Shown in pieces: positions 1 through 9,725 of a stretch of 64,000 nucleotides of DNA (position 1 is its first letter; each line of letters starts with the position of its first letter). The stretch is from positions 62,001-126,000 of the forward strand of contig NZ_JACJSJ010000006.1 of the NCBI RefSeq assembly GCF_014698115.1, read 5' to 3'. Under the pieces are notes generated by a model. It did not search any database and was not told the DNA's origin. It saw only the letters and a list, made by a program, of their open reading frames with translations. The position numbers and the translations under genes are program-made. Source of the DNA: Nostoc sp. FACHB-973. GTDB taxonomy: Bacteria; Cyanobacteriota; Cyanobacteriia; Cyanobacteriales; Nostocaceae.

Positions 1-346
1 AAATTAACTGCAAGAGGTCAAAAGTGACTTCCACAGCTTCGACTGAGGCTCGATCTGGATCTGTGGGTGTTGCTGGGATAGCTGATTCACCAAATTGCAC
101 TCCTGTCAAGGAAAATTGTGTGACTTTTCCGAGTTGGACTGGACGGTTGAGTGTAGTGGTGAGACTTTGTTGTGCCAAGGGCGTTAACTCTTTTTGGACA
201 AAAATCCACAACCGCCAAATACCACCGACAATTCCAATCAGCAAAATTCCCCCCAAAGCAATGCCACCGCGACTCAACACCAGCAACCACAGACGCTTAC
301 GAATAGGGGAAGGGGAGTGATGCTCTTGATTGGGAGATTTAGTCAT
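1..346 (-). CDS. tamB: TamB-like translocation/assembly protein, N-terminal part
   Basis: The reverse strand is open from an ATG at 344-346 to the window edge (115 codons), so the rest of the gene lies outside. The product begins with a basic N-terminus, then a hydrophobic anchor of about 20 residues near residues 25-50 (GGIALGGILLIGIVGG). After that come stretches such as LNRPVQLGKV, and TPTDPDRA followed by VEAVEVTFDLLQL. These are typical of the start of the large cyanobacterial TamB/DUF490 proteins. Known family members sit in the inner membrane, span the periplasm with a long beta-helical groove and help deliver material to the outer membrane; the chloroplast relative is TIC236. The family assignment rests on the N-terminus only. 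It is transcribed divergently from the DUF3110 gene at 627. Confidence 0.75.
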   Translation of the reverse strand, partial: MTKSPNQEHHSPSPIRKRLWLLVLSRGGIALGGILLIGIVGGIWRLWIFVQKELTPLAQQSLTTTLNRPVQLGKVTQFSLTGVQFGESAIPATPTDPDRASVEAVEVTFDLLQLI

Positions 347-626
347 TTCCTTTCACTGTATTAATTGCCGGATTTAGCTGGCACACACAAGCATTAACAG
401 GCACATTGATTCAGTATGCCATTTCCAGGATACGTTAACTAAACCCCAGACCTCATGGGTTAAGTTACGGCATTTGCTCGATCCAATACTTATGCTAATG
501 ATGTTGGCACTTTCAGGAAAATCTGAATAAAGTGAAAATTGTGGTTGTGACTTTTCCTGAGGCATAACCTAGAACTTTAATATAAATAGAAGATCTGGAA
601 CTGAAGAACAATAGATAATTACATTT

Positions 627-1043
627 ATGCGTGTTTTTGTGTTAATGTTTAATGCTCGAACGGAAAATGAGGGGATTCACTCGATTCGGAAGGGCGATAG
701 CAATACAATTCTGATGTTCGAGTCAGAAGACGACGCCACGCGCTTTGCCTTGATGCTGGAAGCTCAAGATTTCCCCACACCCACACCAGAGGCGATCGAT
801 GCTGAGGAAATCCAGCAATTTTGCGAAAGTGTTGGATATGACTGGGAAATCATCCCAGAAAACAGCCCTTTAGTCAGTAAAGTCCCAGAACTTAACGTTG
901 AAGAAACCGACTGGCAACCAGATGCCCAGAAAAACGATACTCTTGAGGACACCTCCAGTCCCAACCAACAGTCACCAGAAGAACCAGAATTGCCTGATTC
1001 TGAACTAGAGAGAATTCGTCGGAAATTGGAAGGATTATTGTAA
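627..1043 (+). CDS. DUF3110 domain protein
   Basis: A 138-residue protein. The N-terminal half (about residues 1-80) matches the cyanobacterial/plastid DUF3110 pattern: MRVFVLMFNARTENEGIHS at the start, a central stretch on adding or dropping residues (FESEDDATRFALMLEAQDFP), then EEIQQFCESVGYDWEIIP. The C-terminal 60 residues are acidic, Pro/Ser-rich and probably disordered, ending in a short basic helix (ELERIRRKLEGLL). The function is unknown; it is a soluble protein without signal or membrane segment. It lies 50 bases upstream of murQ on the same strand, separated by a short AAATGAC repeat, and could be co-transcribed with it. Confidence 0.8.
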   Translation: MRVFVLMFNARTENEGIHSIRKGDSNTILMFESEDDATRFALMLEAQDFPTPTPEAIDAEEIQQFCESVGYDWEIIPENSPLVSKVPELNVEETDWQPDAQKNDTLEDTSSPNQQSPEEPELPDSELERIRRKLEGLL

Positions 1044-1072
1044 TTGGGCATGGGGCATGGGGCATTAGGCAA

Positions 1073-1099
1073 ATAACAAATGACAAATGACAAATGACA
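1073..1099 (+). repeat. AAATGAC heptamer tandem repeat
   Basis: Three to four tandem copies of AAATGAC immediately precede and overlap the first codons of murQ. The same heptamer occurs before ispF (about 50160-50185) and, degenerate, before larB. Such short tandem repeats are typical of Nostoc-group spacers. Confidence 0.8.
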
Positions 1100-2020
1100 A
1101 ACCTACAGGAACGCGGGCATCTTTTAACTGAGCTAGTAAATCCTAACAGTCTTAACTTAGACCAGCTAAGTTCTCTGGAATTGGTGGAGCTGTTTAATAA
1201 CGAAGACCAAAAGGCAGTCGCAGCAGTTGCGGCGGCGAAAATTCAATTGGCAGAAGCAATTGAACGCACCGCAGAGCGTTTACACCGGGGAGGACGCCTG
1301 TTTTATATTGGTGCGGGTACAAGTGGTAGGTTAGGGGTATTAGATGCTGCTGAGTGTCCCCCTACTTTTTGTACGCCACCAGAGTTGGTACAGGGAATTA
1401 TTGCTGGTGGGGCTGGGGCGCTGGTACGCAGTTCTGAGGATTTAGAAGACAGCATCGAAGATGGTGAAACTGCGATCGCAGGGCGACACATTACACAGCT
1501 AGATGTTGTAGTTGGCATCACTGCGGGTGGGACAACGCCTTATGTCCACGGTGCCCTGAATGCGGCTCGGCAGCGGGGAGCCGCTACTATTTTTATCGCC
1601 TGTGTTCCGGCTGAACAAGTTAGCTGTGATGCCGATGTTGATATTCGCCTATTGACAGGGCCAGAAATCATCGCCGGCTCAACTCGCCTGAAAGCTGGTA
1701 CAGCCACAAAGTTGGCTTTAAATATCCTTTCTACTGGGGTAATGGTCAAACTAGGCAAAGTTTACGGTAATCGTATGGTGGATGTGGCGGTAACAAATCA
1801 AAAGTTACGCGATCGCGCTTTGCGAATTTTACAAGACCTCACAGGTTTAAGTCGGGAAGCTGCCGGTTTTTTATTAGAACATAGTGGTAAATGGGTGAAA
1901 CTAGCTCTATTAATGCACTGGACTGGTTTAGAAAAAGACGAAGGCGATCGGCTTCTTTCTCAACACCAAGGTAATCTCAGAGCAGCTGTTGTCAGCTACA
2001 AAAACCACAACCAACCCTGA
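1094..2020 (+). CDS. murQ: N-acetylmuramic acid 6-phosphate etherase MurQ
   Basis: MurQ cleaves the D-lactyl ether of MurNAc-6-phosphate to give GlcNAc-6-phosphate in cytoplasmic peptidoglycan recycling. The 308-residue length fits the family. The SIS sugar-phosphate fold is clear: GAGTSGR at residues 73-79 followed by LGVLDAAECPPTF, then the second phosphate loop GITAGGTTPYVHGAL, and GSTRLKAGTATKL further on. The C-terminal helical segment (RALRILQDLTGLSREAA and following) is also typical. The ATG at 1094 is embedded in the AAATGAC repeat, with no clear Shine-Dalgarno site. No other recycling gene is adjacent. Confidence 0.95.
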   Translation: MTNLQERGHLLTELVNPNSLNLDQLSSLELVELFNNEDQKAVAAVAAAKIQLAEAIERTAERLHRGGRLFYIGAGTSGRLGVLDAAECPPTFCTPPELVQGIIAGGAGALVRSSEDLEDSIEDGETAIAGRHITQLDVVVGITAGGTTPYVHGALNAARQRGAATIFIACVPAEQVSCDADVDIRLLTGPEIIAGSTRLKAGTATKLALNILSTGVMVKLGKVYGNRMVDVAVTNQKLRDRALRILQDLTGLSREAAGFLLEHSGKWVKLALLMHWTGLEKDEGDRLLSQHQGNLRAAVVSYKNHNQP

Positions 2021-2647
2021 AAATTGGTGTATGGTCACATCTTGCACCATTGTTAATAAATGTCGAGTGGGCAATGCTTCCAAACTAAAAATAACGGTTT
2101 GAGCTAACTGCTCAGCAATGCCCATCCGACAAAAATTGCTGGACTAGTATTTCTAATTGTTAGGATAGCTATGAAATATGAGCAATAAACCAGCAGCGAT
2201 CGCACCTTCTTTATCAGAAATTTAAATAAATTTAAATTAATAAATCTTTTTGATTAGATTTATTGAGATTTAGAATCAATATGAAAAATATCTGAAATAA
2301 AAACAGCTATTTTTTTTTAACAACAATTCAGAATTTGTACGGATATAATTCTGTATGAAAATCATTAGAATGAATTAGCAATACTGAATCCATTTGAGTG
2401 ATGTAGATTATAGCAAACTAGTTGAGTGATGAAATATTAGTAGAAATGTATGACGTTCATAAGCCTCTGCTAAATAACTCATTTACTACCAAGACTGTTA
2501 CTATACTCCTCATTTACCTTGTTTTTAATAATTTTAATTTAGGCTGCTATGTAATAAATATATTTCCACTTATTGACATGTCTGCTAAGCACTATATAGC
2601 TAGTGTGGGTTTTTCAAGAGCTAGCTTTTTAATAAAAGGAATAAAAT
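2021..2647. other. AT-rich spacer before the pix cluster
   Basis: No convincing gene. The short frames here are hydrophobic or AT-driven and lack family features. The stretch is strongly AT-rich from about 2220 to 2400 and probably carries the promoter of the pixG-like gene, but I cannot define its boxes. The AAAAGGA at about 2634-2640 serves as ribosome-binding site for the gene at 2648. Confidence 0.5.
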
Positions 2648-3871
2648 ATGACCCACCCGGAAGTGATGGTTTCAAATAACTTAGTGAATGAATTTAAAAC
2701 TTGTACTCAACTGCAATATAATGGCAAATTAAATATTAAAAGTTCAAAAGGCAGTCAATGGACTTTTTACTATCGCCTGGGACGCATAGTTTGGGCAACA
2801 GGGGGAACTCATCCCTTCCGACGCTGGCGTAGACATATGGCTCAAAATTGTCCCCAGATTGATATTGATAAGTTGCAATTGCGCTCCCAAGACGTATCAA
2901 TAGATTACTGGGATTATCGCCTAATAGAAATCTTGCATAAAAAACAGAAAATCCAGAGAGAACAAATTCAGTCTATTGCCGAAAACACCATAGCGGAACT
3001 ATTATTTGACCTAGCCCTGCAAGCACATTTTGCTTCTATCACTTGCAATCGCAGTCAAGAAGTTATTTTAGAAACACCAATGAATTTCACGAGTGCAGAA
3101 ATGTCTGTAAAACATATGCAAGACTCGTGGAAAACTTGGTCAGAAGCGGGTTTAGCAAATTTTTCTCCTGATTTAGCACCTGTTCTGCGAAGACCAGAAC
3201 AACTCCAGCAGATAGTAAGTCCATCTGTCTACAAAAACTTTGTGAATTTAATCAATGGCAAATTCACTCTGCGAGATTTAGCCGTGAAAATGAAGCAAAG
3301 TGTACTACCTCTAAGTCGTTCGCTGCTTCCTTATATCCTAAAAGGAATCATTGAATTAGTGGAAGTACCCGACTTACCTTTAGTAGCGAGTGATGCCAAC
3401 AATAAGCCTGTCACTCCACAAGCAAAGAAGCCGATTGCCCCCTTAGTAGCCTGCGTGGATGATAGTCCGCAGGTTTGTAAAATGCTAGAGGAAATTATTA
3501 CTTCTAATGGACTAAGATTTATCAAAATTGAAGATGCAGTACAAGCTTTACCAACCCTAATTCAGGATAAACCAGACTTGATTTTCTTGGATTTGATTAT
3601 GCCAGTCGCCAGTGGTTACGAAATCTGCACTCAATTGCGACGAATATCTGCCTTCGCCAATACACCAGTAATTATATTAACAGGCAGTGATGGTCTTTTA
3701 GATAGAGTTCGTGCCAAGGTAGTTGGTTCTACAGATTTTCTCACTAAACCTGTAGTGCCTGACAAGGTAATGGGTATAGTACGAAAATATTTACCGACAC
3801 CGAGTGCATCCATTGATAAAACTAAATCGAATGTAGAGGTTTTTAATCAGCAAGTTAGTAATTGTTCTTGA
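2648..3871 (+). CDS. pixG: PatA/PixG-like response regulator
   Basis: A 407-residue protein with an N-terminal PatA-type DUF4388 domain (about residues 15-240; LQYNGKLNIKSSKGSQWTFYYRLGRIVWATGG) and a C-terminal receiver domain (about 265-385). Asp315 in IFLDLIMP is the phosphoacceptor and Lys in FLTKPV the conserved switch lysine. PatA-like regulators head cyanobacterial chemosensory operons: PixG, PilG and TaxP1 types act on phototaxis or pilus motility, and PatA itself on heterocyst spacing. A good ribosome-binding site (AAAAGGA) supports the start at 2648. It is followed by a strong terminator at 4009-4045, so it may be transcribed apart from the rest of the cluster. The symbol is by position and domain layout. 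Confidence 0.85.
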   Translation: MTHPEVMVSNNLVNEFKTCTQLQYNGKLNIKSSKGSQWTFYYRLGRIVWATGGTHPFRRWRRHMAQNCPQIDIDKLQLRSQDVSIDYWDYRLIEILHKKQKIQREQIQSIAENTIAELLFDLALQAHFASITCNRSQEVILETPMNFTSAEMSVKHMQDSWKTWSEAGLANFSPDLAPVLRRPEQLQQIVSPSVYKNFVNLINGKFTLRDLAVKMKQSVLPLSRSLLPYILKGIIELVEVPDLPLVASDANNKPVTPQAKKPIAPLVACVDDSPQVCKMLEEIITSNGLRFIKIEDAVQALPTLIQDKPDLIFLDLIMPVASGYEICTQLRRISAFANTPVIILTGSDGLLDRVRAKVVGSTDFLTKPVVPDKVMGIVRKYLPTPSASIDKTKSNVEVFNQQVSNCS

Positions 3872-4008
3872 TGATTAATTATCACAAGGATGTTAATTAG
3901 GAATTAGCCATAACAAAATTTTTTACAACCTATAGACTTTAGGATCTCAATGGAAATTAACTTTCTGGAATGATAAATAAAAGTCAGAATCCAGAATTGC
4001 TAAAAGAC

Positions 4009-4045
4009 AATTAGATGCGGTTTTAAACCGCATCTAATTTTTTTT
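4009..4045 (+). terminator. intrinsic terminator after pixG-like gene
   Basis: The arms AATTAGATGCGGTTT (4009-4023) and AAACCGCATCTAATT (4025-4039) are perfectly complementary, and the T run continues to 4045. With the innermost bases unpaired this gives a stem of about 12 bp. It is one of the cleanest intrinsic terminators in the window. Confidence 0.92.
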
Positions 4046-4845
4046 ACCTATTGAAGTTATGTCCTGTTTAAGACTGACTTATAGTACAATACACCCTGAT
4101 GTAGAGACCGGATTTATCGCGTGTTTAAAGACCTAATTGCTGAGTATGAAACAAATTTTATCAAAGGATTTGAGCAATCAACACTATTAATTTTAATGAC
4201 TAAATCATTGATGGATAAAACTATTTTATATTTCAGAAAAAAGTATTAATTTATGTTTGTTACGTACTTTTTCTGAGGTTTATATATAAAGCTTGAATCA
4301 AAATTATATAAATACAACTTTTTGTATTTATAGCAATTCTATTGGAGTTGTGAAATATTGGTTACACCAAAGGGGTTAGAGGATGTTTGAAAAGTCATGA
4401 TTGATGTATTAAATATTTTTTTACCCCACCCTAACCCTCCCCTTATAAAGGGGAGCCACTGCGTTGGGCGGGCAACGGCGGGCAACGCCCGACTTGTTCG
4501 CGCAGCGTCTCCGACAGGAGAAGCATGTGGCGTGAGGGAACCGAATTTTTCTTGTTTCCCCCCTTTATAAGGGGGGATTAAGGGGGGTAACAATTCTATT
4601 AAAATCACAACATACCACTTTTAAAACAACCTCTTAGGGTGTCAGTCTCTAGTCCCTTCCATGTCTTTGTTTACAAATCCTTTAGGGTTTGTATATCTAA
4701 TTTGACCGGATCAATTTTTGATTTTAGATTTTGGATTGAGTCAAAAATATAAAATTTCTCAGGTAATCAATCTAAAATCAAAATTTTTTTGGCTTCATAG
4801 TTCAGTTGTATTTACATTGTGAGAAAGATTTAATAGGTAGTTGCC
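4046..4845. other. 800-base spacer splitting the pix cluster
   Basis: Between the pixG terminator and pixH I see no gene. The middle holds the dispersed element at 4421-4590. The part after it has a GATTTTGGATTG / CAATCTAAAATC inverted spacer repeat near 4720-4785. The promoter for pixH onward must lie here unless readthrough occurs. Confidence 0.55.
4421..4590. mobile_element. MITE-like dispersed element, interrupted copy
   Basis: The element begins TTACCCCACCCTAACCC and ends GGGGGGATTAAGGGGGGTAA. An inverted, uninterrupted copy of 87 bp lies at 53749-53835. In the present copy the two halves are separated by about 80 bases (about 4456-4540) of GC-rich repeat (GCGTTGGGCGGGCAACG, CGCGCAGCGTCTCCGACAGG) of another dispersed family. 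It has no coding capacity. The TTAC/GTAA ends suggest a small non-autonomous element, but I could not establish a target duplication. Confidence 0.7.
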
Positions 4846-5211
4846 ATGAATACTGTTTTAGTTGTTGAAGATGGCTTAACTGATATGGAAATAATCAGCC
4901 GTTACTTACAACAGGCAGGTTATTCTGTGATTAGTGCCACAAGTAGTGAAGAGGCTCAAGACAAAATCGATAAAACTAAGCCTGATTTAATATTTCTTGA
5001 TGTAATTTTACCAGGAAAAAGTGGCTTTGAAATTTGCCGAGAACTGAAAAACAACCCGAATACCAGCAAAATTCCTGTGGTTTTTTGTTCTACAAAAAAT
5101 AGTGATGTAGATAAAATTTGGGGTAATATGTTGGGTGCTGAAGGCTATTTATCAAAACCAATTGATCGAGAGGAATTACTAGTAGTTCTCAAACGATTAA
5201 TTAATAATTAA
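4846..5211 (+). CDS. pixH: CheY-like response regulator (PixH type)
   Basis: A single receiver domain of 121 residues. The acidic pair is in VVEDGLTD, the phosphoacceptor is Asp52 in IFLDVILPGKSG, and the switch lysine lies in LSKPIDREE. It has no output domain, as expected of a CheY/PixH/PilH protein. It would take phosphate from the CheA-like kinase encoded at 9862 and act on the type IV pilus machinery; that role comes from the family and the neighbours. The next gene starts 73 bases downstream on the same strand. Confidence 0.9.
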   Translation: MNTVLVVEDGLTDMEIISRYLQQAGYSVISATSSEEAQDKIDKTKPDLIFLDVILPGKSGFEICRELKNNPNTSKIPVVFCSTKNSDVDKIWGNMLGAEGYLSKPIDREELLVVLKRLINN

Positions 5212-5284
5212 CTTTCCCAAATGCCAACATCGAATAAAAGTCACTATTTTTAATTTACCACCGATACAATCTTAACCTGTACAT

Positions 5285-5806
5285 GTGAATAGTGGCTCAA
5301 GAACAATTATCAATGACAAAGGATTGCTAACTTTGGAAACCAAGAAAAAATTTTTAAGTTTTAATTTGGGAGTAAAGGATACAGCCGTAATTTCGTTAGA
5401 ACACATCACAGAAGTTTTGCAAGTATCATTGCCAGAAATATGTGGGGTTCCTCAGATGCCGAGTTGCGTCTTGGGTATCTATAACTGGCGTGGTGAGATG
5501 CTTTGGTTAGTAGATTTAGACGCAATGTTAGGTTATCCTCCAATTTCCCAAGGCTCAAATTTACTCTCAAAAATGATGGCAGTTGTTCTAGAAAATGAAA
5601 GTAAGTATTTGGGGCTATTAGTGCGACAGCTTCTCGATATTGAATGGCTGGATACTAAGCAAATCAAACCCCCAACTGCTGAATTATTTTATCCGAAAAT
5701 TTCACCTTTTTTGCAGGGTTATTTTATTAATGACGCAAAGGAGATGATGTTTAATTTGGATGCAATAACGATTATCCAAGCTCCTATGTGGGGAATTCAA
5801 AATTGA
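5285..5806 (+). CDS. pixI: CheW-like adaptor (PixI type)
   Basis: A 173-residue CheW-fold protein: FLSFNLGVKDTAVISLEHITEVLQV, VPQMPSCVLGIYNWRGEMLWLVDLDAMLG and a VVLENESKYLGLLV strand are all recognisable. CheW proteins couple the receptor signalling tip to the CheA kinase. The start is taken as GTG at 5285, because no in-frame ATG precedes the CheW fold. It lies between pixH and pixJ in the usual order of this operon, and pixJ follows after 78 bases. Confidence 0.88.
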   Translation: MNSGSRTIINDKGLLTLETKKKFLSFNLGVKDTAVISLEHITEVLQVSLPEICGVPQMPSCVLGIYNWRGEMLWLVDLDAMLGYPPISQGSNLLSKMMAVVLENESKYLGLLVRQLLDIEWLDTKQIKPPTAELFYPKISPFLQGYFINDAKEMMFNLDAITIIQAPMWGIQN

Positions 5807-5884
5807 AATTTTGATACCAGCACAATAGCAAATCAATTTTAATTTCCAATTATCCAATTATTAGCGAATTTTGAGGTAGGCAAA

Positions 5885-8800
5885 ATGACGTTTTTGTATC
5901 AAAATAACCCAGATAGTGAGCATTTAATTCCTGAAGTAAAAAATCAGAATGGTAGTGCTAATGTGGCAAATATTGCTAGCGATGAAATTGCTTTATTAAA
6001 TGCGATCGCTCAAGAATTTAAAAGTTGGCGGCGACAGTTACACGACATTGCAATTCATATGCGACAAGCCACTGATTGTAATACTCTACTTAAAATTACT
6101 GTAACACAAATTCGAGAAAAAATTGGCTGCGATCGCGCCTTAATTTATCAGTTCACTTCCCTAGAATCAGGTAATGTTTTAGCAGAATCTCGAACACTAG
6201 GTTGGACACCAACTCTGGGCGAAAATATTCCTGGGATTATTTTTGGTTTATATACTAATCAAGACTATTTAGAGTCTGTAGCTATTGATGATACCAATCA
6301 GATACAACTTACGCCCCATCAAAAGCAGCTGCTAGAAAAATTTCAAATCAAAGCCAGTTTGAGTTTACCAATTTTAGTAGAAGGTAAAGTTTGGGGATTA
6401 TTAGCAGTAAATAATTGCTCCTGTCCCAGGCAATGGCAAGAGGGAGAAATCAGCTTATTGTATCAAATTACCAGAGAATTAACCTACAGATTGCACAGCT
6501 TTGAATTTGAAAAAGAACTGCAACAGCAGACACAAGCAAAAAAATCAGCAGCTAAGGTCATCGATAAGATTCTGCGAATATCAAATGTCGATAAACTTTT
6601 CCAAGCAACTACTCAAGAAATCCGCCAATTATTAAAATGCGATCGCGTAGGTGTTTATCGCTTTAAACCCGACTGGAGTGGCGAGTTTGTCTCGGAATCA
6701 GTGGGCAATGGTTGGGTAAGAATGGTCGGCCCTGATTTTAAAATGGTTTGGGAAGATACCCACTTGCAAGAAACCCAAGGAGGACGTTACGCCAAAGGTG
6801 AAACTTTTGTAGTCAAAGACATTTATCAAACGGGTCATGCTCAATGTCATATTGATATTTTAGAGCAATTCCAAATGATGGCTTACATCATTGCGCCCAT
6901 ATTTTCTGGAGAAAAATTATGGGGATTGTTGGCAGCTTATCAAAATTCTGGCCCTCGTGATTGGCAACCTTGGGAAGAAAGCTTTTTAAGTCAGATTGGT
7001 TTGCAATTTGGCGTGGCTATCACACAAGGGGAATATCTCGAACAAGTGCAGAGAAAATCCGAGCAACTTTCTCAGATAGTTGAACAAGAAAAAACTGTAA
7101 CTAAGACAGTTAACCGCATTCGACAATCCTTAGATATAGAAAGCGTTTTCAAAACAACTACTCAAGAAGTACGGCAATTATTAAAATGCGATCGCGTTGT
7201 AGTTTTTCGCTTTAATCCCGACTGGAGTGGTGAATTTGTTGCCGAGTCAGTGGGTAATGCTTGGACAAAATTGGTAGGCCCTGGGATTAAAACTATTTGG
7301 GCAGATACCTACATGCAAGAAAATCAAGGGGGACGATATACCAAAGGTGAAAGCTTTGTTGCTCATAACATCTATGAAGTGGGTCATTCTCCTTGCCATG
7401 TTGAGATGTTAGAGCAATTTGAAGTTAGAGCTTATGTGATTGTTCCTGTATTTTCTGGAGAAGTATTGTGGGGATTGTTAGCAGCTTATCAAAACTCCGG
7501 TTCTCGTGATTGGCAACCTTGGGAAGTCAACTTTTTAGTTCAGATTGGCTTGCAATTTGGTGTAGCAATATCACAAGCAGAATACATGGAACAACTGCGA
7601 GTCAAATCTCAACAATTGACTCAGTTTGCCGAACAAGAGAAATCAGTTACAAAGATAGTTAACCGCATTCGACAATCTTTAGAAGTAGAAGAAATATTTA
7701 AAATAGCTACTCAAGAAGTACGGCAATTATTACGATGCGATCGCGTCGCTGTTTATCGCTTTAATCCCGACTGGAGTGGCGAATTTGTAGCTGAGTCAGT
7801 GGGTCATAATTGGGTCAAACTCGTAGGGCCTGATATCAAAACTGTTTGGGAAGATACCCATTTACAAGAAACTCAAGGAGGTCGATATGCCCAAGGTGAA
7901 AACTTTATTGTCAATGACATCTATAAAGTAGGTCATTTTCCCTGCCATATTGAGATGTTAGAACAGTTTGAAGTTAAAGCTTATATCATTGTTCCTGTAT
8001 TTGCAGGAGAACAATTGTGGGGCTTGTTAGCAGCTTATCAAAATTCTGGAACTCGTGATTGGGAACAATCGGAAGTTACTTTGTTAGCACGCATTGGCAG
8101 CCAGTTCGGGCTAGCATTACAACAAACTGAATACTTGCAACAACTACAAGCCCAGTCAACAAAATTAGCAGAAGCAGCAGCACGGGAAAAAGCAGCTAAG
8201 GAATTACTCCAACAAAGATCGATTCAACTTCTAACAGCGCTTAGACCAGCCCTCAACGGCGATTTAACAGTACGCGCACCGATTACAGAAGATGAATTAG
8301 GCACGATCGCAGACGCCTACAATAATACTCTACAAGCACTACGGCAAATAGTTATTCAAGTACAGGCAGCAGCCCAAAAAGTTGCCCAAACTTCCAGCAA
8401 TAGCGATGCTTCACTGACGGAACTGACCAATTCAGCCCAACATCAATCTCAAGAACTTACCGCAGCTTTAGGCGACATTAAACAGATGGTGGACTCTACT
8501 CAAGCTGTGGTGGCGAACGCCCAGTTGGTGCAAGTAGCAGTACAACAAGCCAATCAAACTGTAGAGTCTGGCGATACGGCGATGAACTTGACTGTCAAAG
8601 CCATCCAAGGAATTCGTGAAACCGTCGCCCAAACCAGCAAAAAGATTAAACGTCTGAGTGAATCCTCGCAAAAAATCTCCAAAGTCGTGAATTTGATTGG
8701 TAATTTTGCCACACAGACAAACGTCCTGGCTTTGAATGCAGCCATTGAAGCCACCCGTGCCGGTGAATATGGCAAAGGCTTTGCAGTTGTAGCTGATGAA

Positions 8801-9193
8801 GTGCGTTCTCTATCTCGCCAATCAGCAGCAGCAACCATCGAAATTGAAAAATTAGTCCAGGAGATTCAAACAGAAACTGGGGAAGTTGCAGTAGCGATGG
8901 AAACTGGTATTCAGCAGGTAGTGGAAGGCACAAACCTGGTCAGTGAGACTCGCCAAAACTTAAATGCGATCGTTTCTGCAACTGCCGAAATTAGTCAATT
9001 AATCGAGCGAATTACCGCATCAACTCAACAACAAATGACGCAATCTGTAACAGTAACTGCATCAATGCAAGATGTCGCAGAAATTGCCAATAAAACTTTT
9101 GCCGAATCCCAAGAAATTGCTAATGTCTTTGAAGAATTATCAGGGATGGCGCAAGAGTTATTAACAACTGCAAGTAAATTCAAAGTCAGCTGA
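5885..9193 (+). CDS. pixJ: PixJ-type phototaxis receptor with three cyanobacteriochrome GAF domains
   Basis: The protein has 1102 residues. Order: a divergent GAF (about 52-202) without the chromophore cysteine; three near-identical GAFs (about 231-378, 414-561, 597-744); a HAMP-like linker (about 780-830); and a methyl-accepting signalling domain whose tip is [17 protein letters not shown] (about 943-960). Each of the three GAFs has the bilin-binding Cys-His (Cys321, Cys504, Cys687) in GHxxCHxxxLEQF. They also have the DTxxQExQGGRY signature of red/green cyanobacteriochromes and no DXCF second cysteine. No membrane segment is visible. The layout matches AnPixJ of Anabaena, whose second GAF is a red/green photosensor. 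The receptor presumably steers positive phototaxis through pixI and pixL. Confidence 0.93.
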   Translation: MTFLYQNNPDSEHLIPEVKNQNGSANVANIASDEIALLNAIAQEFKSWRRQLHDIAIHMRQATDCNTLLKITVTQIREKIGCDRALIYQFTSLESGNVLAESRTLGWTPTLGENIPGIIFGLYTNQDYLESVAIDDTNQIQLTPHQKQLLEKFQIKASLSLPILVEGKVWGLLAVNNCSCPRQWQEGEISLLYQITRELTYRLHSFEFEKELQQQTQAKKSAAKVIDKILRISNVDKLFQATTQEIRQLLKCDRVGVYRFKPDWSGEFVSESVGNGWVRMVGPDFKMVWEDTHLQETQGGRYAKGETFVVKDIYQTGHAQCHIDILEQFQMMAYIIAPIFSGEKLWGLLAAYQNSGPRDWQPWEESFLSQIGLQFGVAITQGEYLEQVQRKSEQLSQIVEQEKTVTKTVNRIRQSLDIESVFKTTTQEVRQLLKCDRVVVFRFNPDWSGEFVAESVGNAWTKLVGPGIKTIWADTYMQENQGGRYTKGESFVAHNIYEVGHSPCHVEMLEQFEVRAYVIVPVFSGEVLWGLLAAYQNSGSRDWQPWEVNFLVQIGLQFGVAISQAEYMEQLRVKSQQLTQFAEQEKSVTKIVNRIRQSLEVEEIFKIATQEVRQLLRCDRVAVYRFNPDWSGEFVAESVGHNWVKLVGPDIKTVWEDTHLQETQGGRYAQGENFIVNDIYKVGHFPCHIEMLEQFEVKAYIIVPVFAGEQLWGLLAAYQNSGTRDWEQSEVTLLARIGSQFGLALQQTEYLQQLQAQSTKLAEAAAREKAAKELLQQRSIQLLTALRPALNGDLTVRAPITEDELGTIADAYNNTLQALRQIVIQVQAAAQKVAQTSSNSDASLTELTNSAQHQSQELTAALGDIKQMVDSTQAVVANAQLVQVAVQQANQTVESGDTAMNLTVKAIQGIRETVAQTSKKIKRLSESSQKISKVVNLIGNFATQTNVLALNAAIEATRAGEYGKGFAVVADEVRSLSRQSAAATIEIEKLVQEIQTETGEVAVAMETGIQQVVEGTNLVSETRQNLNAIVSATAEISQLIERITASTQQQMTQSVTVTASMQDVAEIANKTFAESQEIANVFEELSGMAQELLTTASKFKVS

Positions 9194-9252
9194 TAAAAAG
9201 TTAAGAGTTAAGAGTTAGGAGTTAGGAGTTAGGAGTTAGGAGTTAGGAGTTA
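9194..9252 (+). repeat. GTTAGGA heptamer tandem repeat (left arm)
   Basis: About seven tandem GTTAGGA-type units follow the pixJ stop. They are the reverse complement of the CTAACTC units at 9716-9860, so the small gene between them is bracketed by inverted repeats. Confidence 0.9.
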
Positions 9253-9356
9253 TGGAAATAAAGCATTCATTTGATACATGTTAATATCATACCGATCTTT
9301 TGGAATGTTTTGTCCATGTTTCATTTTTAATTGTGAGTAAAAAAAGAGGAGGTAAA

Positions 9357-9725
9357 TTGGCAGAAAGTATTATTCAGCAGAAAAGTTTTCAATTTGCTTT
9401 GAAAATTATTGACCTATATATTCAACTACAAGATCAGCGAGAATATGTGCTTTCTAAACAGTTACTACGAAGTGCGACAAGTATTGGCGCAAATGTTGAA
9501 GAGGCTAGCGGTGGTCAGAGTAGAAAGGATTTTTTAGCAAAAATGTATATTGCATACAAAGAAGCTAGGGAAACCAAATACTGGTTACGTCTACTGCAAC
9601 AGTCCAAACTAGTAAATATTGATTTAACGAATGAACTAATGTATGCAGACGAAATCATTCGGATTTTGAGTTCAATAGTCAAAACAACTGAAGACTCAAT
9701 TAATGGAGTAACTCCCAACCCCTAA
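9357..9725 (+). CDS. Four-helix-bundle protein (S23/TIGR02436 family)
   Basis: A 122-residue helical protein with the family pattern FQFALKIIDLYIQL, LSKQLLRSATSIGANVEEA, GGQSRKDFLAKMYIAYKEARETKYWLRLL and a C-terminal helix ending at an ISSIV-like segment. Small proteins of this type were first found inside 23S rRNA intervening sequences; they are also widespread alone and have no established biochemical role. I place the start at the TTG at 9357: AGGAGG at 9347-9352 sits 4 bases before it, and the family fold begins at once. An in-frame ATG at 9300 would add 19 atypical residues. The last residues (GVTPNP) are read from the heptamer repeat. It is an odd passenger between pixJ and pixL. Confidence 0.8.
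   Translation: MAESIIQQKSFQFALKIIDLYIQLQDQREYVLSKQLLRSATSIGANVEEASGGQSRKDFLAKMYIAYKEARETKYWLRLLQQSKLVNIDLTNELMYADEIIRILSSIVKTTEDSINGVTPNP

Noticed and set aside
1928-2125. 65-codon reverse frame (MGIAEQLAQTVIFSLEALPT and on)
   Set aside because: The first 35 residues look protein-like, but half the frame lies antisense in murQ and I recognise no family; it could be a relic fragment, but the support is too weak.
2422-2679. 85-codon forward frame before the pixG-like gene
   Set aside because: AT-driven composition, no family resemblance, and it overlaps the ribosome-binding site and start of the well-supported gene at 2648.
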